Notes: generated from the sequence alone by a model not told the origin. A stretch of DNA of 64,000 bases from GCA-958296115 sp965222445 (GCA_965222445.1 CBDCTY010000002.1:1054001-1118000); one strand, 5' to 3'. Shown: positions 17,820-27,816, counted from the stretch's first letter. Translations and numbers: made by a program.

Positions 17820-18932
17820 ATGACGCGCTCGCCGGACGTTGCGATCATCGGCGGCGGCATAGTGGGCGCTTCCACAGCCTACTATCTGGGAGAGGCCGGA
17901 ATATCCAGCCTCGTCATAGAGCGCGACGCCGTTGGAAGCCACGCCTCGGGACACGCCTACGGCGGCCTGAGCGCAATGGCCGGTCCCGGGGTCCACGGCC
18001 CAACCCAGGAGCTCAGCCGGCTCAGCGTCAAACTCTACCGAGAGCTTGCCTGCACTCTTCCGGACGAGACGGGCGTCAACATCGAGTATCGAGACCGCCC
18101 GTCCATGGTCCTGTGCTTCACAGACAAGGAGGCAGCCGCCGCAAAAGCAGGGCTGTCGGTCATGCAGCGGGAGGCTGGCTATACCGTCTCGTGGCTGGAG
18201 GGGGACGACCTGTCTGCCGTAGAGCCGCGCGTCTCCCCGGAAGCGTTGGGAGCGGTCCACATCGAGGGTACGTCCGACCTGGAGCCGCAGCGACTTACGA
18301 CGGCCCTGGCCAAGGGCGCCGAGATCAGGGGCGCGCGCTTCGAGCAGGGCGACGTCACCGGGGTGACGCGCGAGGGCGCCAGGGTAACAGGAGTCGCGCT
18401 CGCGGACCGGCACGTGCCGTGCGGCAAGGTCGTGATTGCAATGGGCCCGTGGTGCGGCGGCGCTTCGGCGTGGCTGGGCTTTCCGATAGCCGTGCGCCCA
18501 CTGAAGGGGCAGATACTCCGCCTCCGGGCGTCCGGGCCTCCGTACCGGTGCTCGATGGGCTGGGCGGGCAACTACGCCGTCACCAAGCCGGACGGACTCG
18601 TCTGGGCGGGCACGACCGAGGAGGAGGCGGGCTTCGACGAGACTCCCACGCCGGAGGCCAGGGACTGGATCATGGCGGCGCTGGTGAAGATGGTCCCGGC
18701 GATGTCCGACGCCCAGGTGGTCAGGCAGACCGCGTGCCTGCGCCCGCTGTCGCAGGACTACATGCCATTGCTCGGACCGGCTCCCGGCTGGGACGGCGTC
18801 TACGTGGCAACAGGGGGAGGCCGCTCGGGCGTGATACTCGGAGCGGCAATGGGCCGCGTCACCGCCGACCTCGTCGCCCGGGGGGCGTCGGAGATGCCGA
18901 TTCGGGACTTCGACCCCGGGCGGTTCGCATAG
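17820..18932 (+). CDS. FAD-dependent oxidoreductase of the D-amino-acid/glycine oxidase type
   Basis: 370 residues. The Rossmann dinucleotide motif is at the N-terminus (VAIIGGGIVGASTAYYLGEAG), followed by an acidic strand end (VIERD). The substrate-domain entry RPLKGQILRLRASG and the C-terminal ATGGGRSGVILGAAMG, contacting FAD, are typical of the DAO fold (sarcosine, glycine or D-amino-acid oxidases and dehydrogenases). No transmembrane segment. The substrate cannot be told. Confidence 0.88.
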   Translation: MTRSPDVAIIGGGIVGASTAYYLGEAGISSLVIERDAVGSHASGHAYGGLSAMAGPGVHGPTQELSRLSVKLYRELACTLPDETGVNIEYRDRPSMVLCFTDKEAAAAKAGLSVMQREAGYTVSWLEGDDLSAVEPRVSPEALGAVHIEGTSDLEPQRLTTALAKGAEIRGARFEQGDVTGVTREGARVTGVALADRHVPCGKVVIAMGPWCGGASAWLGFPIAVRPLKGQILRLRASGPPYRCSMGWAGNYAVTKPDGLVWAGTTEEEAGFDETPTPEARDWIMAALVKMVPAMSDAQVVRQTACLRPLSQDYMPLLGPAPGWDGVYVATGGGRSGVILGAAMGRVTADLVARGASEMPIRDFDPGRFA

Positions 18933-18957
18933 ACTATCGAGGCTTAGGCGCTATAAT
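18930..18957 (+). promoter_or_regulatory. Promoter of the following broken gene pair
   Basis: TATAAT at 18952-18957 preceded at 16 bp by TAGACT (18930-18935, 4 of 6 matches to the -35 consensus). It is retained although the genes downstream are interrupted. Confidence 0.55.
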
Positions 18958-18991
18958 GGCGGCTATGTCAGAGGGGTTCCCAGAGTAGCCT

Positions 18992-19501
18992 GTGGGCTGG
19001 CTTGACGATTTCTGGCGAGATACCGTTGCTGCTATAGGGATGGGGGTCTCTCTCGTTGGCTTTCCGGTTGCCATCTATCAAATATGGCGTTCGCGGAACG
19101 CGGCCGAGGCGGCCGAGCAAGCGGTCAAAAGAACAAAGGCAGCGATGACTCAAAATCTGACTGCGTCGATCTCGAGCGAGCGTCAAGCAGGATACAGAGA
19201 ATAAGAGAGCTTCATATGCGAGGTGGAATGGAAGGCCGCAATATACCAGTACCACGACCTCCGGCAGATGCTATTTGACGTCACGGCCAGACAGCCGAAT
19301 CTCACTACGGAACAGCAAACCTTGATTCAGAACGCGGTTGTCCAACTGAAGACAATAGATGAGCGTGTCTCTGAGGCTGAACAGACCGGAGGTGCCCCAG
19401 AAATCGAAGCCATTGATGAGGATACCTTGCTCGATGTGCAATCGATGCTTGACAGCTTGGCCAGTGAGCTCAAACAGAAGATCGAGGTAGGTGGAGACTG
19501 A
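18992..19501 (+). pseudogene. Hypothetical membrane-anchored protein, interrupted by an in-frame stop
   Basis: The GTG at 18992 opens a frame with one membrane segment (about residues 12-30, GMGVSLVGFPVAIYQIW) and a charged helix (NAAEAAEQAVKRTKAAM), ending at TAA 19202-19204. The same frame continues directly after that stop (ESFICEVEWKAAIYQYHDLR) to 19501 with a helical region rich in Glu and Leu. Since no frame change is needed, the simplest reading is one gene of about 169 codons with a nonsense mutation. Two separate small proteins, the second from a GTG at 19223, remain possible. The family is unknown to me. Confidence 0.6.
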
Positions 19502-19960
19502 TGGCAGATCAGAGGATGGTGTCGATCGCGCAGGGACTTCTCAACCAGACACGGCAGGGTCGAGTCAACTGGGTGGAAACAGCCGACGAGTACAAGTTCT
19601 CGGTGGCGTACCCTGACTCCGCGGTCTCGATTAGGAGACTACCCGAGTACATGGGCTACTCATACCTACTCTCGATCTACAACGAGAAGGGGACTGAAGT
19701 CGATTCGCTCGGAGCCAGTGATGGCGATCAGTATAATACCAAGTCACCGTGATGCCGCCGTATATGTGCGGCCAGGGAGTGGGTTCCCGCCCCGTATCGA
19801 GTACGGGGCAGGCTCTTCGCGGGAATGACGGCTTTACGGCGCGCTCAAAACGAAATGGTATAAGACGCTACAGGAGCTCTACGAGCTTGCCAGGCACGCG
19901 GGCACAAGGGCCGACCAGATTCTGGACAAGCTGCTGGAGCGCGTTGGCGGCGTCGGCTAA
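19501..19960 (+). pseudogene. Hypothetical gene split by a MITE
   Basis: The ATG at 19501 overlaps the preceding stop (TGATG). The frame runs about 78 codons (MADQRMVSIAQGLLNQTRQG start) and enters the MITE at 19737. After the MITE the coding sequence resumes out of frame, KTLQELYELARHAGTRADQI and on to TAA 19958-19960. Removing the 124-bp element and one TAA duplicate joins the halves as DGDQYKTLQELYEL in a single frame of about 110 codons. Current translation would end within the MITE after 83 residues. Function unknown; it pairs with the broken gene upstream. Confidence 0.75.
19737..19860 (+). mobile_element. 124-bp MITE, copy 1 (TAA target duplication)
   Basis: Ends TACCAA and TGGTA (one mismatch from the other copies) inside flanking TAA repeats (19734-19736 and 19861-19863). 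It has imperfect terminal inverted repeats of about 26 bp, no coding capacity, and an internal hairpin (GCCCCGTA/TACGGGGC). It disrupts the gene at 19501-19960. Same orientation as the other three copies. Confidence 0.88.
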
Positions 19961-19981
19961 CCTGGTGCGTGAGCTTACAAC

Positions 19982-21562
19982 TTGTCTGACGGGCCCGATC
20001 TGAATGTAGTAAACGTGCTGCTGGCGGCCCTGCCGCTGGTAGCGCTGCTGGCGTCCATCCTTGCGCTGAAGTGGTCGGCGCCGAGGGCGGGGGCGGCCGC
20101 TTTCCTCGTCGTCGCGGTCATCGCCCTGCTGTTCTTCGGGTCCGACCCCAGGCTGCTCGCGATAGGCAGCGCCAAGGGCCTGAGCCTGAGCTTATTCGTC
20201 CTGTCGATCATCTGGACGTCGGTGCTCCTCTACAACGTCGTCGACCAACTGGGCGGGATCGACGTCATCGGCAGGACCATGACGCGCCTGGTGTCGGACC
20301 CTCTCGCACAGGCACTGGTCGTAGGTTGGGCCTTCTCCGGGTTCATGCAGGGGATCGCGGGCTTCGGCGTGCCCGTCGCGGTGGTTGCGCCGCTCATGGT
20401 CTTCATGGGCTTCGGCGCGGCGCGGGCCGCGGCCATAGTGCTCGTCGGCCACGCCTGGGCCGTGACCTTCGGCTCCCTCGGCTCGTCGTACTTCACGATA
20501 CAGCTCGTGACGGGGATTCCGGGCGAGGAGATCGGCCCCCACATGGCGGCGCTCTTCGCACTGCCGACCATAGTCACCGGCTTCGCAGTGGCCCACCTCC
20601 AGGGCGGCGTCGCATCGCTGCGGCGCGGGATACCCATCGTCCTCGTGATGGGCGGCTCGATGGCCCTATGCCTGTGGGTCCTGGCGCTGGTCGGCGCTCC
20701 CCAAATAGCTTCGCTGGTATCGGGCCTCGTCGGATGCGGCGTGGGATGGCTGGTCGCTCAGACTCCCCTGCTGCGAGCGCCGGCCAAGGAGCCCGCCCAA
20801 CGCGCCGAGCCGTCGGAGGCACAGGACGGGCCTGGTTTCCACATGGCCTTCCTGCCCTACTACGCGGTGCTGGCGCTCAGCGTGCTCTCCCAGTTGCCCG
20901 CGGTGAAGGATCTGGGCGCGCCACTGTTCTGGGGCCTGGACTACCCGGCGACGGAAACGGGCGCCGGGTACGCGGTGGAGTCGCAGGATAGCTATGCGAA
21001 GATCAGGCTCCTGCGGCATCCGGCTCCGCTTATACTGCTTTCGCTGGCGCTCACGTACGGTATCTTCCTCGCCCGCCGGAGCTGGAAGCCTGGCGCGGGA
21101 CTCTCGGCGATCAGGAAGACCTACTCCCAGTGCGTCCCAACGAGCGTTGGCATCGCGACCATGGTCATGATGGCCCTGGTGATGACCGACACGGGCATGA
21201 CCGTGCTCTTGGGCAGGACGATTGCGGACATCACGCAGGCCGCCTTTCCCGTATTCTCGCCCTACATAGGCGTGCTCGGCACCTTCATGACGGGAAGCAA
21301 CACGAACTCGAACGTGATGTTCGGCGTACTCCAGCAGGAGACGGCCGGCGCCCTCGGCGTCTCGGCAGTCACCATAGCGGCCGTGCAGTCGATAGGGGGG
21401 TCGCTCGGCAGCGCCATCGCCCCGGCCAAGGTGCTGGTCGGCACGGCCATCGTCGGCCTGTCGGGCAAAGAGGGCGAGGTGATGAAGCGGACCATCCCGT
21501 ACTGTCTGCTGATCGTGCTGCTGGTCGGCATTCAGGCGTGGATAGTCCTCAATCTGTTTTAG
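19982..21562 (+). CDS. L-lactate permease-family transporter
   Basis: 526 residues, about a dozen membrane helices. Recognised as the LctP family by AGFGVPVAVVAPLMVFMGFG, GSNTNSNVMFGVLQQETAGA and GSAIAPAKVLVGTAIVG. It should import lactate, glycolate or a related 2-hydroxy acid with a proton. The first in-frame start after the upstream stop is TTG 19982; no good ribosome binding site is visible, so the N-terminus is uncertain. Confidence 0.88.
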   Translation: MSDGPDLNVVNVLLAALPLVALLASILALKWSAPRAGAAAFLVVAVIALLFFGSDPRLLAIGSAKGLSLSLFVLSIIWTSVLLYNVVDQLGGIDVIGRTMTRLVSDPLAQALVVGWAFSGFMQGIAGFGVPVAVVAPLMVFMGFGAARAAAIVLVGHAWAVTFGSLGSSYFTIQLVTGIPGEEIGPHMAALFALPTIVTGFAVAHLQGGVASLRRGIPIVLVMGGSMALCLWVLALVGAPQIASLVSGLVGCGVGWLVAQTPLLRAPAKEPAQRAEPSEAQDGPGFHMAFLPYYAVLALSVLSQLPAVKDLGAPLFWGLDYPATETGAGYAVESQDSYAKIRLLRHPAPLILLSLALTYGIFLARRSWKPGAGLSAIRKTYSQCVPTSVGIATMVMMALVMTDTGMTVLLGRTIADITQAAFPVFSPYIGVLGTFMTGSNTNSNVMFGVLQQETAGALGVSAVTIAAVQSIGGSLGSAIAPAKVLVGTAIVGLSGKEGEVMKRTIPYCLLIVLLVGIQAWIVLNLF

Positions 21563-21571
21563 GTGGACAGG

Positions 21572-21733
21572 ATGTTCGACAAGGACAGGGTCAAGCAGTA
21601 CGTGTTCTGGGCAATAGCGGCCGACTCGCCGCTCATCTACGTCGGCGCGGTAACGCTCGACAATCCGGCCCTCACCCTTGCGTCGCTGGCCGTCCTAGGC
21701 GTCGCCGGCGCGCTGGCCCTCTGGGCCTACTGA
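21572..21733 (+). CDS. Small hypothetical membrane protein (53 residues)
   Basis: ATG 21572 to TGA 21731-21733, beginning 9 bp after the permease stop and ending 5 bp before the phosphofructokinase ATG. Starts MFDKDRVKQYVFWAIAADSP. Two hydrophobic segments (about residues 11-28 and 33-52) suggest a hairpin in the membrane. GGTGGA lies about 6 bp upstream of the ATG. It may be a small partner of the permease. Not recognised. Confidence 0.6.
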   Translation: MFDKDRVKQYVFWAIAADSPLIYVGAVTLDNPALTLASLAVLGVAGALALWAY

Positions 21734-21738
21734 GCATC

Positions 21739-22935
21739 ATGGCGGCCAGGCCCAACAACGTCCTCGTCATGCAGTCCGGGGGCAGTACCGCGGTGCTGAA
21801 CAGGAGCCTTGCGGGCGTCGTCAGGACTGCCGCCCGCAGCCACGCGTTCGTCCGGATATTCGGTGCGGTGAGGGGGACACAGGGCCTCGTCGAGGGTAGA
21901 TTCGTGGATCTCGGGTGCATCCCAGGCTCCCGATGGGACGCCATCTCGCTCACCCCTGGGGGCATCCTCGGATCGACACGGAGGAAGCTCGGCCCTTCAG
22001 AGGTCGAGGAATCGCTGAAGCAGATCGAGGCGATGGGTATCGGCTACTGCTTCATCATCGGGGGCAACGACTCCGCGGCGAACGGGCACACACTCAGCCT
22101 GGAGGCGCGGCGCGCGGGCCTGCCACTATCGGTCGTCAACGTTCCCAAGACCATCGACAACGACCTGCTTGCGACGGACCACTCGCCGGGATATGGGAGC
22201 GCGGCCAGGTTCATTGCGCTTGCCGCCATGGGCATCGGGCGCGACGTGGAGACGATGGGCCCCGAAGCCCCTCTCGCCGTCCTGGAGGTGATGGGCAGGG
22301 ACGCGGGCTGGCTCGCCGCGGCATCGGTTCTGGGCAAGCGGGAGGAGCGAGACGCGCCGCACGTCGTAGTCGTACCGGAAGCGCCCGTGGTAGAGGACGG
22401 GTTCTTGGGCCTGGTGGAGGACGCCTACTCCAAGTATGGAACGGCGGTGATAGTGGCCGCAGAGAACGCCCGGGGGGAGCATGGAGTCCTGGGCTTGGGC
22501 GAGCCGTGGTACGTGGACGACTTCGGCCACGCATACTACGAGGGCGCAGGGAGGCATCTCTCCGAGCTCGTGGGCCGCAGGCTCGGGGCCAGGGTGCGGT
22601 ACGAGAAGCCGGGCTCCATACAGCGGTCCCTGGTCGAGACCGTCTCTCGCACCGACGCTTTCGAGGCCGAGATGGCCGGGAGGGCAGCCGTCATGTACGC
22701 GGAGGACGGGGCCGCCGACATGATGGTGACCCTGGAGCGGGCGCCCGGCGAGTCGTACGCCTGCCGGACCGGCACGGCCCCGCTCGAAGACGTGGCCGGC
22801 GGGGTCAAGACCCTGCCTCCGGGCATGTACGAACCGGCGTCCCTCATGCCAACGGCGGACTTCACGGCGTATGCGGAGCCCCTGATCGGCGGCCCGCTGC
22901 CCCGGCTGGAACGCCTGGAGCTGCCGAGGGGCTGA
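21739..22935 (+). CDS. 6-phosphofructokinase, PPi-dependent-like
   Basis: 398 residues. It phosphorylates fructose 6-phosphate. The substrate motif reads PKTIDNDL (136-143), the form seen in pyrophosphate-dependent enzymes, not the PGTIDNDI of ATP enzymes. The phosphate-donor motif is GGNDSA (108-113): the second position usually Gly in ATP-PFK is Asp here, again PPi-like, but the preceding Asp is replaced by Asn. The MGRD loop is present. Start ATG 21739 just after the small membrane gene. Confidence 0.87.
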   Translation: MAARPNNVLVMQSGGSTAVLNRSLAGVVRTAARSHAFVRIFGAVRGTQGLVEGRFVDLGCIPGSRWDAISLTPGGILGSTRRKLGPSEVEESLKQIEAMGIGYCFIIGGNDSAANGHTLSLEARRAGLPLSVVNVPKTIDNDLLATDHSPGYGSAARFIALAAMGIGRDVETMGPEAPLAVLEVMGRDAGWLAAASVLGKREERDAPHVVVVPEAPVVEDGFLGLVEDAYSKYGTAVIVAAENARGEHGVLGLGEPWYVDDFGHAYYEGAGRHLSELVGRRLGARVRYEKPGSIQRSLVETVSRTDAFEAEMAGRAAVMYAEDGAADMMVTLERAPGESYACRTGTAPLEDVAGGVKTLPPGMYEPASLMPTADFTAYAEPLIGGPLPRLERLELPRG

Positions 22936-22989
22936 CGCGCCAATCGGTCGAAGCTGTACACTGTGACAGACGAGATGAGGAGGTGGACC

Positions 22990-23580
22990 ATGCTGGCCGG
23001 AAACAGGCGGTTGTGGATAGGAACAGCGATCATCGCCGCGATACTTCTCGCGGCGCTGGCATGGTGGCTTCTGGCGCCCCTGTTCCTCGACACGGAGGTG
23101 CAGGAGGAGTTCCCCTTCGCCGCCAACGCGGAGATGCCGGCCGGGGTCACCATGGCCGAGGCCGAGATGATCATGGCGACTATGGCCAAGATGGACTCTG
23201 AGATGACCGAGCCGATGATGGACACGATGAAGGAGGCCGAGGCCGTCAAGTCGGGGCAGTTCAAGGACTTCGACTCCTTCCACAAGGGCGAGGGGAAGGC
23301 CACGCTCTACAGGCTGGCCGACGGCTCAGGCGTCCTGCGGATGGAGGACTTCAATGGCACGAACGGCCCGGACCTACGCGTGATACTCACGCCCCACCCC
23401 GACCCCGGAAGCCGCGACGACGTTCACCAGGACGGCTACATCGAGCTGGGCAAGCTGAAGGGCAACATCGGCAACCAGAACTACGACATTCCGGCGGAGA
23501 CGGACATCGAGGGAGTGGGCGCGGTCGTCATCTACTGCAAGCCATTCCGGGTGATCTTCAGCACCGCGCCGCTCCAGTAG
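22990..23580 (+). CDS. DM13-domain membrane-anchored protein with Met-rich linker
   Basis: 196 residues. The ATG at 22990 is supported by AGGAGG 7 bp upstream; a GTG further upstream is less likely. One N-terminal membrane helix (about residues 8-31) is followed by a methionine-rich stretch (about 45-80, roughly eleven Met) and a DM13 domain (NGPDLRVILTPHPDPGSRDD; YIELGKLKGNIGNQNYDIP; VIYCKPFRVIFSTAPL). DM13 domains are predicted redox/electron-transfer modules with a conserved Cys. Probably faces the outside. Confidence 0.88.
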   Translation: MLAGNRRLWIGTAIIAAILLAALAWWLLAPLFLDTEVQEEFPFAANAEMPAGVTMAEAEMIMATMAKMDSEMTEPMMDTMKEAEAVKSGQFKDFDSFHKGEGKATLYRLADGSGVLRMEDFNGTNGPDLRVILTPHPDPGSRDDVHQDGYIELGKLKGNIGNQNYDIPAETDIEGVGAVVIYCKPFRVIFSTAPLQ

Positions 23581-23683
23581 GTCACGGACGCAAGGGCGGA
23601 GCTTCCGAATCCACCGAGACAAACGCGCTGCCAGAATGCTGTAGCATGATTGCCTACGTGCTCTCCGGCGAGAGGAGTTGGAT

Positions 23684-24250
23684 ATGACGAGCGCCACGGC
23701 CGCGGAGACCAAGCTGCTGACCGCCGACGATCTGCTGCGACTCGACGCCAAGGGAGTTCGCGGCGAGCTGATCCGGGGGGTGCTTTGCGAAACGATGCCG
23801 GCAGGATATGAGCATGGCACGATTGTGATGAATCTGGGCGCCGAGCTGAGAACCTTCATCAAGCCCAGGAAGTTGGGGAGCCTGACGGCCTCGGACTCGG
23901 GCGTCTGGCTGGAGCGCGACCCTGACACCGTGCGTGAGCCCGACATAGCGTACTTCTCGTCTGAGAGGATGCCGCCGGGCGAGAGGGTTACGGGCTACGC
24001 CGAGGTGGCCCCCGACCTGGTGGTGGAGGTCGTGTCCCCTAGCAACACTATTCGAGAGATCAACGACAAGGCGTTCATGTGGCTCGGCTACGGAGTTCGC
24101 CTCGTGTGGCTCGTGTATCCGGACACGCGAACCGTGGACGTGTACCAGGGTGGCCGCGCGGTGACGACGCTCACCGAAGACGACTCCCTCGACGGCCTGG
24201 ACGTGTTGCCCGGTTTCGCCTGTGCGGTGAGCGAAGTCTTCGACGATTGA
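23684..24250 (+). CDS. Uma2-family (DUF820) restriction-endonuclease-fold protein
   Basis: 188 residues. The ATG at 23684 has GAGAGGAG 6 bp upstream. The PD-(D/E)XK-like core is visible as REPDIAYFSSER followed by APDLVVEVVSPSN, with the hydrophobic C-terminal strand VRLVWLVYPDTRTVDVY. The molecular role is unknown for most members. It is translationally overlapped by mtnP (TTGA). Confidence 0.85.
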   Translation: MTSATAAETKLLTADDLLRLDAKGVRGELIRGVLCETMPAGYEHGTIVMNLGAELRTFIKPRKLGSLTASDSGVWLERDPDTVREPDIAYFSSERMPPGERVTGYAEVAPDLVVEVVSPSNTIREINDKAFMWLGYGVRLVWLVYPDTRTVDVYQGGRAVTTLTEDDSLDGLDVLPGFACAVSEVFDD

Positions 24251-25134
24251 GCGCGGCACGAATCGGGTTCATCGGCGGGTCCGGCCTCTACGAGATGGCC
24301 GGCCTCGAAAGGGCCCAGTCGGTTGACGTGGACACCCCGTTCGGCCATCCCAGCGACAGCATTGTCGTCGGGGAGATGTCAGGCGAGAGGGTTGCCTTTC
24401 TTCCGAGGCATGGACGGGGCCACAGGATCTCCCCGAGCAATCTTCCGGCGCGGGCCAACATCTACGCACTGAAGACGCTGGGCGTCGAGCGTGTCGTATC
24501 CATCAGCGCCGTCGGCAGCCTGCAGGAGCGGATCAGGCCGCTGGACATGGTCGTGCCGGACCAGCTGATCGACCGGACCCGTTGCCGGCCCGGGACATTC
24601 TTCGACGACGGCATAGTCGCCCACGTCGCCTTCGCGGACCCATATTGCCCAGTCCTGAGCGACGCGGTGTGGAAGGCCGCATCGGATGAGGCTACTGCGC
24701 ACATCGGCGGCGCATGCGTGGTGATCGAGGGGCCGCAGTTCTCGACGCGGGCCGAGTCGGAGCTCTTCCGATCCTGGGGCGCGGCCATCATCGGCATGAC
24801 GGCCCTCCCGGAGGCCAGGCTGGCCCGCGAGGCAGAGATGTGCTACGCGACCCTCGCCCTGGTCACCGACTACGACACCTGGCACGCCACGGAAGAGGAG
24901 GTGTCCGTGGAGCTGGTCGTTGGGAACCTCCTGAAGAACGTCGACGCGTCCCGTAGGGTAGTCCGCTCGCTCGTGCCGGGAATTCCGTCCGAGCGGGACT
25001 GTGGGTGCGCATCGGCCCTAGAGAATGCGATAATTACTAGCCCCGAGCTCATCGGGAAGGAAACCAGAGCGCGGCTGTCGGTCTTGATAGGCCGGTACCT
25101 GGAGCCGCATGGAGGTGTCGATGCCCAAACGTGA
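24247..25134 (+). CDS. mtnP: S-methyl-5'-thioadenosine phosphorylase
   Basis: 295 residues, trimeric PNP-family enzyme splitting methylthioadenosine into adenine and methylthioribose-1-phosphate. Motifs: IGFIGGSGLYEM (phosphate), LPRHGRGHRISPSNLPARAN, EGPQFSTRAESELFRSWGA and IGMTALPEARLAREAEMCYA. TTG 24247 overlaps the Uma2 stop as TTGA and is the only start that keeps the GGSGLY loop. First of five plus-strand genes for thio-nucleoside and S-adenosylmethionine turnover. Confidence 0.93.
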   Translation: MSAARIGFIGGSGLYEMAGLERAQSVDVDTPFGHPSDSIVVGEMSGERVAFLPRHGRGHRISPSNLPARANIYALKTLGVERVVSISAVGSLQERIRPLDMVVPDQLIDRTRCRPGTFFDDGIVAHVAFADPYCPVLSDAVWKAASDEATAHIGGACVVIEGPQFSTRAESELFRSWGAAIIGMTALPEARLAREAEMCYATLALVTDYDTWHATEEEVSVELVVGNLLKNVDASRRVVRSLVPGIPSERDCGCASALENAIITSPELIGKETRARLSVLIGRYLEPHGGVDAQT

Positions 25135-25474
25135 ACAAGGCGAGCCCTACTACCGCGTCAGCCTGGACGAGGCGGGCGAGATGCACGAAGACGACGAGTC
25201 GGTCGTCGTCGACGTACGACGGCCCGACGAGTACGAGGCCGGGCACGTGACGGGGGCCGTATTCATGCCGGTCGACGATGTCCTGGCGCGGATCGACGAG
25301 CTCCCTGTCGACAAGAACCTCCTGTTCATCTGCGCCCAGGGTGTACGCAGCGGCCTGGCCTGCGAGATGGCCGCGGCGATGGGGTTCGACACGGAGAGGC
25401 TGTTCAACATCGAGGACGGCACGGCCGCGTGGATAGAGCGCGGCCTTCCAGCCAGCTACGGCTCCGACGAATAG
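25121..25474 (+). CDS. Rhodanese-like single-domain protein
   Basis: 117 residues from ATG 25121 (GGAGGT 4 bp upstream); an ATG at 25109 is also possible. It contains VVVDVRRPDEYEAGHVTGAV and the active-site loop FICAQGVRSG with the catalytic Cys in CXXGXRS form. Likely a persulfide carrier or thiosulfate sulfurtransferase. It overlaps the end of mtnP by 14 bp, which places it in the same transcript. Confidence 0.9.
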   Translation: MPKREQGEPYYRVSLDEAGEMHEDDESVVVDVRRPDEYEAGHVTGAVFMPVDDVLARIDELPVDKNLLFICAQGVRSGLACEMAAAMGFDTERLFNIEDGTAAWIERGLPASYGSDE

Positions 25475-25476
25475 GG

Positions 25477-26481
25477 TTGGCTGACTCCCCTCCAGGCTTC
25501 GATGGGCGCGTTCGCCCCAAGCCGCCGGGCGCTCCGGGAGACGTGCTCGTGGTTGGCTCGGTCGCGTACGATACCGTGCAGACCGCAGCGGGGCGTCGCG
25601 AGGACGCCCTGGGCGGTTCCGGCGCCTACTTCTCGGTCGCCGGGAGCTACTTTGCGGCCATTGGGCTGGTTGCGGTGGTGGGCGACGACTTCGACCCCGC
25701 CCACACGGAGCTACTGAGGTCCCGCGGAGTAGACCTGTCCGGCCTGGAGACTAAGCCGGGCAGGACCTTCAGGTGGTCGGGGATGTACGGCGCAGAGGAC
25801 GTGAACACGAGGGACACGCTGGACACCCAGCTCAACGTCTTCGCCGACTTCGACCCCAGGCTGAGCAAAGCCCACCGCGGGCGGAGCTATCTCTTCCTCG
25901 CCAATATCGACCCTGAGCTTCAGATGTCCGTGCTCGACCAGATGGACGAGAGGCCCAGGCTGGTCGCGCTCGACACGATGAATTTCTGGATCGACGGCAG
26001 AGGAGACGCCCTTCGCAACGTCGTCGGGAGTGTCGACGTGCTCTTCATGGACGAGTCGGAGGTGCGGAGCTTCTCGGGCGAGGCGAGCCTGCTCGCGGCT
26101 TCCCGTCGTATCATGGAGATGGGCCCCGCCGTCGTGGTAGTCAAGCGGGGCGAGCACGGGGTCCTGCTGGTGCAGGAGTCGGGCATGTTCGCCGCGCCCG
26201 CCTACCCGGTCGAAGGCGTTGTAGACCCGACAGGTGCCGGCGACTGCTTCGCCGGCGGATTTATGGGCTACCTTGCGGCCACGGGCGACCTCAGCCCAAC
26301 CGGGTTTCGCAGGGCCGCGATTGTGGGCACGGTCATGGGGTCCTTCGCGGTAGAGAGCTTCAGCCTCGACAGGGTAAGCTCTCTGAGCCGGGACGACATC
26401 GAGGGACGCTTCAGGGCGCTTACGGACATCACGGCGTTCGCCCCGCTCGGCGAAGGCGAGTTGCTGCCCCGGCGAGAGTAG
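25477..26481 (+). CDS. PfkB-family sugar/nucleoside kinase
   Basis: 334 residues if read from TTG 25477; the conserved part begins at VLVVGSVAYDT, so a GTG at 25543 or 25549 is an alternative. Signature 1 region GGSGAYFSVAG and the C-terminal anion-hole motif DPTGAGDCFAGGF with catalytic Asp are intact. In this neighbourhood (mtnP upstream, ahcY and metK downstream) an adenosine kinase role, removing the adenosine made by AhcY, is plausible but inferred. Confidence 0.85.
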   Translation: MADSPPGFDGRVRPKPPGAPGDVLVVGSVAYDTVQTAAGRREDALGGSGAYFSVAGSYFAAIGLVAVVGDDFDPAHTELLRSRGVDLSGLETKPGRTFRWSGMYGAEDVNTRDTLDTQLNVFADFDPRLSKAHRGRSYLFLANIDPELQMSVLDQMDERPRLVALDTMNFWIDGRGDALRNVVGSVDVLFMDESEVRSFSGEASLLAASRRIMEMGPAVVVVKRGEHGVLLVQESGMFAAPAYPVEGVVDPTGAGDCFAGGFMGYLAATGDLSPTGFRRAAIVGTVMGSFAVESFSLDRVSSLSRDDIEGRFRALTDITAFAPLGEGELLPRRE

Positions 26482-26501
26482 CAGAGCAAAGGGAGTGTGA
26501 A

Positions 26502-27770
<1,269 letters not shown>

Positions 27771-27816
27771 GCGCCCGCAGGCCCGTACGCCATGAATGAG
27801 GATGGAGGATTAGAAC

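Noticed and set aside
19749..20003. 84-codon plus-strand frame starting within MITE copy 1
   Set aside because: It starts inside the element and reads the downstream gene half out of frame.
22126..23283. 385-codon minus-strand frame opposite the PFK and DM13 genes
   Set aside because: Antisense shadow without domain signals; both plus-strand genes are well supported.
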